Of a stretch of DNA of 16,214 bases, positions 5,213-12,294 are shown piece after piece. The notes under the pieces were generated by a model. The model made no database searches. It saw nothing but the letters and a program-made list of their open reading frames with translations, and had not been told where the DNA came from. Source of the DNA: Lentisphaera sp. Lineage in GTDB: Bacteria > Verrucomicrobiota > Lentisphaeria > Victivallales > GWF2-50-93. A program made the position numbers and the translations under genes. The stretch's first letter is position 1. Each line of letters opens with the position of its first letter. The DNA lies in the NCBI GenBank assembly GCA_020721745.1, contig DYMC01000032.1:1-16214 (forward strand). The letters are read 5' to 3'.

Positions 5213-6969
5213 ACACACACATGGAATCTTCTGAGGAAGGCGCTCGATGGCCTTTTCGGGATGCGCTTGCGATTTTCGCGGCTTGCGTGATGGCGTTTCT
5301 TCCTCTTTTTCTGTCCGGCAACTGGTTCGACTCGCACGACGGGATACGATTCCTCTGTCTTTTCGAGCAGTTCAGGGACGCGTTCAAGGAGGGCTTGCTC
5401 TATCCGCGCTGGCTGCCCGACAACTATGGTGGCTACGGTTATCCCGACTTCGTATTCTACCAGCCGGCCTTTTTTTATTTTGTGCTTCCATTTTCACTTT
5501 TGCTTGGTGATACGCTGATTTCATTTTTCGCGGCGATGCTTGTCCTGCTCTTCCTTGGTTCTCTCGGCATATACTTTCTTTCGCGGCTCTTCTGCGGGGC
5601 GAAGGCATCACTTGCGGCGGCGGTCCTCTTCGTCCTGACACCCTATACATATGTGGATATATACGTTCGTGGGGATCTTGCGGAATTCGCATCTATGATG
5701 GTTCTGCCCTGGCTGCTCCGCTGTCTCGTCGGGGCGGACGATGCGTTGAAGGGGGGGCGGGGGGTGATGGTGCCTTTCGTGACGGCATCTCTTCTGGCCG
5801 CGCTTCTGGTCTACATGCATCCCTTCACGTCATTGTTCTTCTATCCGCTGTTCATGCTTGTGTCGCTGTTTCCCTTCCTGGAGGGGGATTCCGGGCGGGG
5901 TTCGAGGCTTTTCGTCTTCGCCGCGCTTGCGATTTTCGCAGGGGCGTGCCTGGGTGCGCCATACTGGCTGCCCGCATTCCTCATGAAAGGGCATGTGAAC
6001 TACAGGAACGCATTGTCGGGGGAGCTTCAAACCCATCTTCATCTGCTCCATCCCATGCAGTTCTTCTCCACGCGCTGGGGCTTCGGGGGCTCCGCCGCCG
6101 GACCGGGCGACGGGATGAGCTTCCAGCTTGGCATTCCCCATTTCGCGCTCGCCTGCGCCGGGTTCGCACTGTCCAAAAGCAGGAGGGTGCGCGCCTTTTT
6201 CGTCCTTTACATGCTGTCGCTTCTTCTGATCGTGGACAGCGCTGTCAACAGGTTCATATGGGGATGGGTCCCCCTTCTCGACATGGTCCAGTTCCCCTGG
6301 CGGCTTCTTTCGGTTGTCGCCACTTTGCAGGTGCTCTGCTCTCTTCCATGCCTTGAGCGGATATGGCGGATGAGGAAGGGGGCCGCGCCTGCGATTTTCG
6401 CTGGCCTTCTCTGCGTCACGGCATTCATATACCGCCCGGCGTTCTTCATGAGGACTTCAAAGGCCGATGTGAGGAAGGTGCTCGAACAACATGTAGAGGG
6501 GAGGAAGATGATCATGGCGTCCTATTCGTCGTTCAACGAGTTTTTCCCTTCGCACATAAAACGTCATCCCGGGGAGCCAAGGGGAGGCAGGGAAATCCTG
6601 CAAATATCCGGAAACGGGGCGCGGATCCGGAAATTGTCCGGCTCCAGTTCCTACCGCTATGCGGCAGTAGTTTCGTCGCAAGGCGGAGCCAGGCTTCGCG
6701 TCCTGCAGTTTTACTTCCCGGGGATGAGCCTGTCGCTCGACCACCGGGATTTGACGCTGGATGTGGAAGTTGCGGAGGACGGGACATTTTCTGTCGAGAT
6801 TCCCCCCGGAAAGCATCTCGTTGAAGTATCGTATCCTGGCACGCCCTACGATTTCATTGCGATGATGCTGGCCTTTTCCGGCGGGGGGCTTGCGTTTTTC
6901 GCGATGCTCGTGGCGAGAAAAAGCTTCTTATGCTACAAAAACAGCGCTTTTGCCCGGAAAAACGTCTAG
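5206..6969 (+). CDS. Polytopic GT-C-like membrane protein (PTPS-related / YfhO-like)
   Basis: This is a 587-residue integral membrane protein. After TM1 (about residues 19-37) comes a loop with NWFDSHDG (39-46), whose acidic residues correspond to the catalytic Asp region of GT-C enzymes. YPRWLPDNYGGYGYPDFVFYQP follows. This PRW...GYGYP pattern is characteristic of the '6-pyruvoyl-tetrahydropterin synthase-related' membrane family, a misnomer for probable glycosyltransferases. About ten more hydrophobic helices follow, then a soluble beta-rich segment (about 435-550) and a last TM helix near the C-terminus. An AAAGGAC site at 5194-5200 is well spaced for the TTG at 5206 and too far from the ATG at 5221, so TTG is preferred. 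Substrate unknown; a role in surface glycan or lipid-linked sugar chemistry is inferred. Confidence 0.75.
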   Translation: MLNTHMESSEEGARWPFRDALAIFAACVMAFLPLFLSGNWFDSHDGIRFLCLFEQFRDAFKEGLLYPRWLPDNYGGYGYPDFVFYQPAFFYFVLPFSLLLGDTLISFFAAMLVLLFLGSLGIYFLSRLFCGAKASLAAAVLFVLTPYTYVDIYVRGDLAEFASMMVLPWLLRCLVGADDALKGGRGVMVPFVTASLLAALLVYMHPFTSLFFYPLFMLVSLFPFLEGDSGRGSRLFVFAALAIFAGACLGAPYWLPAFLMKGHVNYRNALSGELQTHLHLLHPMQFFSTRWGFGGSAAGPGDGMSFQLGIPHFALACAGFALSKSRRVRAFFVLYMLSLLLIVDSAVNRFIWGWVPLLDMVQFPWRLLSVVATLQVLCSLPCLERIWRMRKGAAPAIFAGLLCVTAFIYRPAFFMRTSKADVRKVLEQHVEGRKMIMASYSSFNEFFPSHIKRHPGEPRGGREILQISGNGARIRKLSGSSSYRYAAVVSSQGGARLRVLQFYFPGMSLSLDHRDLTLDVEVAEDGTFSVEIPPGKHLVEVSYPGTPYDFIAMMLAFSGGGLAFFAMLVARKSFLCYKNSAFARKNV

Positions 6970-7077
6970 AACTCGATTTCCTGGCTTTATTTATTCGGTT
7001 CGCGGTGTATATTCCGCACCTTCCTGAAAAATATATGATGTCATTCTTTCACGAAGACAAAAACAACGGGTGACGAT

Positions 7078-7968
7078 GTGAGTTTCAACTATCTGGTGTT
7101 TGTGAAGCAGGTGCCGGACACGAAGAACGTGACCGGGCAGGCGATGAAGCCGGACGGGACGGTGAACCGCGCGGCGCTTCCTGCGATCTTCAATCCCGAG
7201 GATCTGAACGCGCTTGAGCTGGCGATTCAGCTCAAGGAGAGATTCGGCGGCGAGGTGACCGTGGCCACAATGGGCCCGCCGGCGGCGGCGGAAGTCCTTA
7301 GGCAGGCGCTCTACAGGGGAGCGGATAAAGTCGCGCTGATAACGGACAGGGCGTTTGCCGGAGCCGACACGCTGGCGACTAGCTACACGCTGAGCTGTTT
7401 TGCCAAAAATACCACGAAGTTCGACCTGATTCTATGCGGCAGACAGGCCATAGACGGGGACACCGCGCAGGTGGGGCCGCAGTTGGCGGAGAAGCTGGAT
7501 CTGCCTCAGATATGCTATGTCGAGGAGGTTCTCGCCCTCGACAAGAAGAAGATAAGGGCCAGGAGAGCGATTGACGGCGGCTTCGAGACTGTCGAGTGCC
7601 CGCTGCCGCTAATGCTGTCGGTGATAGACTCGAACGAGCCGCGTCCTCCGTCCGTCAAGCGCATGATGAAATACAAGAAGGCGAAGACGCGCGCGGAACT
7701 TGCGGCGAAGCGCTCTTCATACACGGATGCCGAGGAGCTTGCCAGGCAGGAACAGGAATACCGCGCGAAGGGTCTCTGGATCGAGGAGTTTTCCGCGGCG
7801 GACGCGAAGGCCGATCCGGAGAGGATAGGTCTCAAGGGTTCTCCGACCAAGGTGAAGAACATCGAGAGCGTCGTCCTGAAGGCGAGCGAGATGAAGAAGG
7901 TCGAAGCGAGCGAGGCTGGAATCCGCTCCCTTGTGGGTGAACTTATAAAAGAGCATATTCTGGGGTGA
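7078..7968 (+). CDS. etfB: Electron transfer flavoprotein subunit beta
   Basis: EtfB forms a heterodimer with EtfA and passes electrons from acyl-CoA dehydrogenase to the quinone pool or, in bifurcating forms, accepts them from NADH. The 296-residue product has the N-terminal VKQVPDT motif (9-15) and the nucleotide-binding region DLILCGRQAIDGDTAQVGP (116-134). The DGDTAQVGP form is the one I associate with bifurcating clostridial-type ETFs rather than mitochondrial ETF. The C-terminal tail is longer than in the about 255-residue mitochondrial subunit. The start is GTG at 7078, with GGGTGA just upstream; an out-of-frame ATG directly followed by TGA (7076-7081) overlaps it. First gene of the run etfB-etfA-acyl-CoA dehydrogenase-rpoZ-kdsD. 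The 108-nt gap upstream is the likely promoter region. Confidence 0.95.
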   Translation: MSFNYLVFVKQVPDTKNVTGQAMKPDGTVNRAALPAIFNPEDLNALELAIQLKERFGGEVTVATMGPPAAAEVLRQALYRGADKVALITDRAFAGADTLATSYTLSCFAKNTTKFDLILCGRQAIDGDTAQVGPQLAEKLDLPQICYVEEVLALDKKKIRARRAIDGGFETVECPLPLMLSVIDSNEPRPPSVKRMMKYKKAKTRAELAAKRSSYTDAEELARQEQEYRAKGLWIEEFSAADAKADPERIGLKGSPTKVKNIESVVLKASEMKKVEASEAGIRSLVGELIKEHILG

Positions 7969-7975
7969 TCCGAAA

Positions 7976-8998
7976 ATGACTTCTAAAATTGGGAACGTGT
8001 GGGTTTTTGCCGAACAGGAAGGCGGGAAGATAGCGAGCGTGAGCCTGGAGCTTGTCTCGAAGGGCAGGGAGCTGGCGGCGACCCTCGGGGTGAAGACCGA
8101 GGCGGTCCTGCTCGGGAACAACATTGAAAAGAGCACTGCGACGCTTTTCCACTACGGCTGTTCGAAGGTATATCTGGCGGAGTCCCCCGACCTCGAGCCG
8201 TTCACGGTCCTGCCGTTCGCCGACACTATCATAAAGCTGGCGAAGCAGCACAGGCCCAACATACTGCTGTTCGGGGCGACTCCGAAGGGGCGCGAGCTTG
8301 CGCCTCGCGTGGCCTCGGCTCTTCTCGCGGGGCTGACGGCGGACTGCACCAACCTTCGCATAGACGACTTTGACGACAAGATAAACGGCAAGAGCTACAA
8401 GAACAAGCTCATGCAGATAAGGCCCGCCTTCGGGGGGAACATCATCGCCACGATCGTGAACACCTGGGAGGATCCGCAGATGGTGACGGTGCGTCCCGGG
8501 GTGATGAGACTTGGCGAGCCGGACGCGAGCCGCAAAGGCGAAATTGAAAAGGTCAAGGTTGAAATTCCTGCCCATCTCAAGGTTCTCAAGGTTCTCGACA
8601 AGGTGCAGAAGGAAAAGAGCGTGGACCTTCTCTCCTCGCAGATAGTCGTCGCCGGAGGATACGGCGTGGGAAGCAAGGAGAACTTCAGGCTGGTATACGA
8701 TCTGGCCAGGACCATCGGCGCCGATGTCGGCGCCTCGCGCGCCGCGGTGGACGCCGGATGGATAGACCACGACCACCAGGTCGGGCAGACTGGAGTGACT
8801 GTGCGCCCGAAGCTCTACATCGCCTGCGGGATCAGCGGCTCCATACAGCACAGGGCGGGCATGGCCGAGAGCGGCATCATTGTTGCGGTGAACAGCGATC
8901 CCGGCGCGCCGATATTCTCCGTGGCGCACTACGGGATAGTCGGCGACTTGAACGATGTCATTCCGAAAATGATAAAAGCATACAAGACAAAAGGTTGA
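7976..8998 (+). CDS. etfA: Electron transfer flavoprotein subunit alpha
   Basis: This is the 340-residue alpha subunit carrying the FAD that exchanges electrons with the dehydrogenase. The N-terminal domain begins VWVFAEQEGGKIA. The C-terminal FAD domain is complete: VVAGGYGVGSKENF (224-237), GASRAAVDAGW with the conserved Arg (252-262), VGQTGVTVRPKLYIACGIS (269-287), GSIQHRAGM (288-296) and the dinucleotide-binding end VAVNSDPGAPIF. No N-terminal ferredoxin-like extension is present. The ATG starts 7 nt after the etfB stop, and the GGGGTGA spanning that stop serves as its ribosome-binding site, so translation is probably coupled. The acyl-CoA dehydrogenase follows 13 nt later. Confidence 0.96.
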   Translation: MTSKIGNVWVFAEQEGGKIASVSLELVSKGRELAATLGVKTEAVLLGNNIEKSTATLFHYGCSKVYLAESPDLEPFTVLPFADTIIKLAKQHRPNILLFGATPKGRELAPRVASALLAGLTADCTNLRIDDFDDKINGKSYKNKLMQIRPAFGGNIIATIVNTWEDPQMVTVRPGVMRLGEPDASRKGEIEKVKVEIPAHLKVLKVLDKVQKEKSVDLLSSQIVVAGGYGVGSKENFRLVYDLARTIGADVGASRAAVDAGWIDHDHQVGQTGVTVRPKLYIACGISGSIQHRAGMAESGIIVAVNSDPGAPIFSVAHYGIVGDLNDVIPKMIKAYKTKG

Positions 8999-9011
8999 GG
9001 GAGAGAAGCCA

Positions 9012-10736
9012 ATGAGCAATTTTTTCACTGATAACAAAGATCTCATGTTCGCGCTGGAGAATGTGGACTTGCTCGAGAGCGTGGCCATCAAGGAGAAGGA
9101 GTTCACCAGCGCCGTGGAATTCGACTACGCCCCGGGAAGCTACGAGGAGGCGAAGGAGAACTACCGCCGCTCCCTCGAGGTGATCGGGGAGGTGGCCGGC
9201 GAGAGGATAGCCCCCCGCGCAAGGACAGTGGACGAAGAAGGGCCGCTCTTCAAGGACAACAAGGTGACATACCATCCTTTGACGGTGAAGAACCTGGAGG
9301 ATCTGAAGAACGCCGGGGTCATGGGCGTCATGCTGCCATACAAATACGGGGGGCTGAATTTCCCCAACACGATATACACGATGATGACCGAGCTGGTGTC
9401 GAGGGCGGACGGAAGCCTGCAGAACCTCTTCGGGCTCCAGGACATCTCCGAGACGATCTGCGACTTCGGCAGCGAGGAGCAGAAACTGAAATACCTGCCC
9501 GGATTCGCCAGCGGCGAATTCGACGGCTCGATGGACCTCACCGAGCCGGATTCCGGCTCAGACCTGCAGTCGGTCCGCCTCAGGGCATCGCAGGATCCGA
9601 AGACAGGACAATGGTATCTCGACGGCATGAAGAGATTCATCACGAACGGGTGCGCGAAGATACACCTGGTCCTCGCCCGTTCCGAGGAGGGATCGTCGGA
9701 CGGACGCGGCCTTTCGATGTTCATCTGCACGGCATGCCCCCAGCTGGTAGTGCGAAGAATAGAGCACAAGCTGGGGATACACGGGGTCGCGACCTGCGAG
9801 CTTCAATACAACCACGTCCCGGCGGAGCTCTGCGGGATGCGCAGGAGGGGGCTGACCAAATACATCATGTCCTTGATGAACGGGGCTAGGGTGGCGATAG
9901 CCGGGCAGGCGCTTGGGATAGCCGAGGCCGCATACCGGGAGGCGAGAAAATACGCCGCAGAGAGGGAGCAGTTCAAAAAGTCTCTGGACAAGTTCCCTCC
10001 CGTCTACGACATGCTTGTCAGGATGAAGATGAAGATAACCGCGGCCAGGACCCTCCTCTACGAGACGACCAAGATAGTGGACCTGAGGAACGCCTACAAT
10101 CATCTCGTGGAGCATTCCGGGAACGGCGCGGCCACGCAGGCGCAGATTGAAAAGCAGAAATACTACTCGAAGATGGCCGGTATACTCACACCCATGGCGA
10201 AGGCGCTCTGCACGGAGATATCAAACGAAGTCGCATACGACGGGATACAGATACACGGCGGAACAGGCTATATGAAGGACTTCAACGCGGAGCGCTACTA
10301 CCGCGACGCCAGGATCACCAACATCTACGAAGGGACCACCCAGCTCCAGGTCATCGCCGCCATCGGCGGAGTGATGACCAGGACTCTCGACAAGTCCATT
10401 GACGGGCTCCTCAGGCTCCCCTACGACGGAGGCCTCGAGAGGATGACACACGAGGTCAGGGACATGCTCGACAAACATAGGAAGGCGATAGCATACGTCC
10501 AGGAGAAGAAGGACAGCTCCTACCACGAGCTGATGGCGAGGAATCTGGTCGAGATGGAGACGACCATATACGTTACGCTGCTGATAATGAGGGATGCGTT
10601 GAAGGACCGCTCGCGCGAGATTCTCGCCGAGAAATTCCTCCTCGACGCACAGCCCGGGTTCGACGCGAGATTCGCAAAGGTAATGAGCGGCGACTACAGC
10701 ACCATAGACAGGCACAGGGAAATAATAGACTACTGA
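9012..10736 (+). CDS. Acyl-CoA dehydrogenase, long (574-aa) type
   Basis: This FAD enzyme oxidises acyl-CoA to trans-2-enoyl-CoA and hands electrons to the EtfAB encoded just upstream. The N-terminal helical domain is followed by MDLTEPDSGSDLQSVRLRA (174-192) and WYLDGMKRFITNG (201-213), the flavin and substrate motifs. AYDGIQIHGGTGYMKDF (408-424) and NIYEGTTQLQ follow, with Glu440 at the position of the catalytic base in medium- and short-chain enzymes. At 574 residues it exceeds the classic 380-residue form. The extra N-terminal segment (about 1-50) and C-terminal helical domain (about 455-574) place it with the roughly 560-600-residue bacterial class. Chain-length preference cannot be read from sequence. 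Confidence 0.93.
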   Translation: MSNFFTDNKDLMFALENVDLLESVAIKEKEFTSAVEFDYAPGSYEEAKENYRRSLEVIGEVAGERIAPRARTVDEEGPLFKDNKVTYHPLTVKNLEDLKNAGVMGVMLPYKYGGLNFPNTIYTMMTELVSRADGSLQNLFGLQDISETICDFGSEEQKLKYLPGFASGEFDGSMDLTEPDSGSDLQSVRLRASQDPKTGQWYLDGMKRFITNGCAKIHLVLARSEEGSSDGRGLSMFICTACPQLVVRRIEHKLGIHGVATCELQYNHVPAELCGMRRRGLTKYIMSLMNGARVAIAGQALGIAEAAYREARKYAAEREQFKKSLDKFPPVYDMLVRMKMKITAARTLLYETTKIVDLRNAYNHLVEHSGNGAATQAQIEKQKYYSKMAGILTPMAKALCTEISNEVAYDGIQIHGGTGYMKDFNAERYYRDARITNIYEGTTQLQVIAAIGGVMTRTLDKSIDGLLRLPYDGGLERMTHEVRDMLDKHRKAIAYVQEKKDSSYHELMARNLVEMETTIYVTLLIMRDALKDRSREILAEKFLLDAQPGFDARFAKVMSGDYSTIDRHREIIDY

Positions 10737-10763
10737 ACAGAAAAACCAAGGGAGTTTTCAGCC

Positions 10764-10976
10764 ATGATGAACCAGGAACTTCTCGAGAAGTCAAAACAGA
10801 TCGTGCCGAACCCGAGGGAGCTTGTCTTCCTCGCCTCGTCAAGGGCGAAGCAGCTCGCCAGGGGCGCCCGGCCGATGATAAAGTCCGACAGCGACAACTA
10901 CCTCGACATAGCCCTGCTTGAGATCGTCGAAGGCAAGCTCGATCTCGACAAGGGGCGCAAGACAAGCAAGGAATGA
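10764..10976 (+). CDS. rpoZ: RNA polymerase omega subunit
   Basis: Omega is the small RNA polymerase subunit that helps fold and hold beta-prime. The 70-residue product shows the family core: NPRELVFLASSRAKQLARGARPMI (16-39), matching the A-x-x-R-A-x-Q-L-x-x-G-x-x-P signature, and LDIALLEIVEGKL (47-59), the helix that packs on beta-prime. It is shorter than E. coli omega (91) but in the range of minimal forms. AAGGGAG lies 9 nt before the ATG at 10764; a second ATG follows immediately. The last codons overlap the kdsD start (ATGA), and the acyl-CoA dehydrogenase gene is 27 nt upstream. Confidence 0.8.
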   Translation: MMNQELLEKSKQIVPNPRELVFLASSRAKQLARGARPMIKSDSDNYLDIALLEIVEGKLDLDKGRKTSKE

Positions 10977-11953
10977 ACAATTCCGAAATACTCGACAAGG
11001 CCGCCGAGGTCTTCGACATAGAGATCGAGGCGCTGAAGTCCGTGAGGGGAAGCCTGGGCGAATCCTTCGTGCGGCTGGTCCGCAAGGCTCTGGAGACCAC
11101 GGAGAACGGCGGCAAGATAGTCGTCTGCGGCATCGGCAAGAGCGGACACATAGGCAGGAAGATATCCGCGACTCTGGCGAGCACTGGCTCCCCTTCCGTA
11201 TTCGTCCATCCAGTCGAGGCGATGCACGGCGACCTCGGCATGATACAGAAGGGCGACATGCTTCTGGCCCTTAGCTACAGCGGGGAGTCCGACGAACTCA
11301 TACAGATGATACCTGCAGTGAAGCGCTTCGACATAGCTGTCGCCTCCATCACCGGCTCGGAGGACAACCGTCTGGCAAAATACAGCGACGTGGTCATAGG
11401 CATCTCCGTTCCTCGCGAGGCGTGTCCATTCAATCTGGCTCCCACCGCCACAACGACAGCGATGCTCGCCTTGGGCGACGCCCTCGCGATGGTTCTCCTG
11501 AAGCTCAAGAAGCTCTCGAAAGAGGACTACGGCCGGCTGCATCCGTCAGGCGCAATAGGCAGGGCAGTCAGCATGAAGGTGTCCGACATCATGCGCTCCG
11601 GGGAGAAGGTGGCCCTCGTCTCTCCCGGCTCGACCGTCCGGGAGACCATCGTGAGGATGACCGCCGCCCGTTCAGGATCCGCGGTGGTCGTTGACGATGC
11701 CGGGAGGCTGCTGGGGATATTCACCGACGGCGACTTCCGCCGCCGCGCCGAGAAGGACATGGGCATACTCGAGAAGAAGGTGGGAGACTACATGACGAGG
11801 AACCCGAGCGCGGTCTCGTCCGAGGACCTGGCCATAACAATACTCAAGACGATTGAATCCCGCCACATTGATGATATAATAGTGGTCGGTCCCGATGGGA
11901 AGGTGGCCGGGCTGGTGGACGTGCAGGATCTTCCTAGATTCAAATTGATGTAG
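10973..11953 (+). CDS. kdsD: D-arabinose 5-phosphate isomerase, KpsF/GutQ family
   Basis: This enzyme converts ribulose 5-phosphate to arabinose 5-phosphate, the first committed substrate for Kdo and hence LPS. The 326-residue protein has an SIS domain (about 35-170) with VVCGIGKSGHIGRKISATL and SYSGESDEL, and two CBS domains (about 203-260 and 268-326). Residues equivalent to the proposed E. coli KdsD catalytic set Lys59/Glu111/Glu152/His193 are present as Lys56, Glu105, Glu149 and His190. Length and domain order match E. coli KdsD. The start codon overlaps the rpoZ stop (ATGA, 10973-10976), so translation is probably coupled. The composite miniature element begins 33 nt after the stop codon. 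Confidence 0.95.
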   Translation: MNNSEILDKAAEVFDIEIEALKSVRGSLGESFVRLVRKALETTENGGKIVVCGIGKSGHIGRKISATLASTGSPSVFVHPVEAMHGDLGMIQKGDMLLALSYSGESDELIQMIPAVKRFDIAVASITGSEDNRLAKYSDVVIGISVPREACPFNLAPTATTTAMLALGDALAMVLLKLKKLSKEDYGRLHPSGAIGRAVSMKVSDIMRSGEKVALVSPGSTVRETIVRMTAARSGSAVVVDDAGRLLGIFTDGDFRRRAEKDMGILEKKVGDYMTRNPSAVSSEDLAITILKTIESRHIDDIIVVGPDGKVAGLVDVQDLPRFKLM

Positions 11954-11985
11954 ATTTCAACGCCAGGAGGATCCACAGGTCGGAA

Positions 11986-12026
11986 GTAAGAGTTCAGTAA
12001 ACCCCGTCATTTTACTGAACTCTTAC
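11986..12026. repeat. Family B palindrome B2
   Basis: A perfect 16-bp inverted repeat, GTAAGAGTTCAGTAAA (11986-12001) and 12011-12026, encloses only nine bases, CCCCGTCAT. The arms equal those of B1 at 499-590; the loop is the complement of the ATGACGGGG that ends the B1 and B3 cores. It forms the left end of the composite element and could also act as a hairpin at the 3' end of kdsD. Confidence 0.85.
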
Positions 12027-12030
12027 GTGT

Positions 12031-12106
12031 ACAAAATGCAAAAACAGCTTGAAACAGATGGAACACTTTGCTTTTGACACGATAAAACATTGTTTTTGCA
12101 TTTTGT
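12031..12106. repeat. Palindromic element C inside the composite
   Basis: ACAAAATGCAAAAACA (12031-12046) has its perfect 16-bp complement at 12091-12106, with 44 unpaired bases between. The interior matches nothing else in the window. It lies 4 nt from the palindromes on each side. Single copy here, so whether it is its own repeat family is unknown. Confidence 0.7.
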
Positions 12107-12110
12107 TCAA

Positions 12111-12177
12111 GTAAATATTCACTGAAGACGTGAGCTTCGCAACGTCTCAAGAATGACGGGGTTCAGTGAATATTTAC
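12111..12177. repeat. Family B palindrome B3
   Basis: A perfect 16-bp inverted repeat, GTAAATATTCACTGAA (12111-12126) and 12162-12177, encloses 35 bases. That core (gacgtgagcttcgcaacgtc, then tcaagaatgacgggg) is the B1 core without its 21-nt insert. The terminal arms differ from those of B1 and B2 but match B4 over the first bases. It forms the right end of the composite element. Confidence 0.85.
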
Positions 12178-12231
12178 GGTCGGAATACGACAAGATTCTC
12201 GATGATCCTATGGAATATGCCGGGAAGAATC

Positions 12232-12294
12232 TGAAATCTGAAATCTCAAATTTGAAATTTGAAATTTGAAATCTGAAATCTCAAATTTGAAAAC
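12232..12294 (+). repeat. Nine-unit heptamer array ending at a start codon
   Basis: Nine 7-bp units (TGAAATC, TCAAATT and TGAAATT types, last unit TGAAAAC) run in perfect register, and the ATG of the next gene starts at the following base. A 22-bp stretch recurs exactly 35 nt apart (12236-12257 and 12271-12292), showing a five-unit higher-order duplication. It leaves no recognisable ribosome-binding site before the gene. Compare the older-looking array at 381-429. Confidence 0.85.

Larger units (their letters stand above)
11986..12177. mobile_element. Composite miniature element with perfect 8-bp target duplication
   Basis: GGTCGGAA occurs at 11978-11985 and again at 12178-12185, exactly abutting the two ends of a 192-bp block. 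The outer ends, GTAAGAGTTCAGTAAA on the left and the complement of TTCAGTGAATATTTAC on the right, agree at 11 of 16 positions, including GTAA and TTCA. Terminal GTAA plus an 8-bp duplication is the hallmark of IS66-family insertions. The block holds no coding capacity but consists of three palindromes separated by exactly 4 nt each, listed separately. It appears to have inserted as a unit downstream of kdsD. Confidence 0.75.

Noticed and set aside
6970..7077. Riboswitch or clear promoter before etfB
   Set aside because: TATATT (7008-7013) and TATGAT (7034-7039) could be -10 boxes but neither has a recognisable -35 at the right distance, and no conserved riboswitch core is seen.
7943..9106. 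Long minus-strand open frame (387 codons) opposite etfA
   Set aside because: It is the complement of strongly conserved etfA and the start of the dehydrogenase gene, is rich in Arg, His and Gly as expected for an antisense frame of GC-rich DNA, and shows no family motif.
11986..12294. CRISPR array
   Set aside because: The repeats are nested palindromes and 7-bp tandem units without regular unique spacers, and no cas genes are present.
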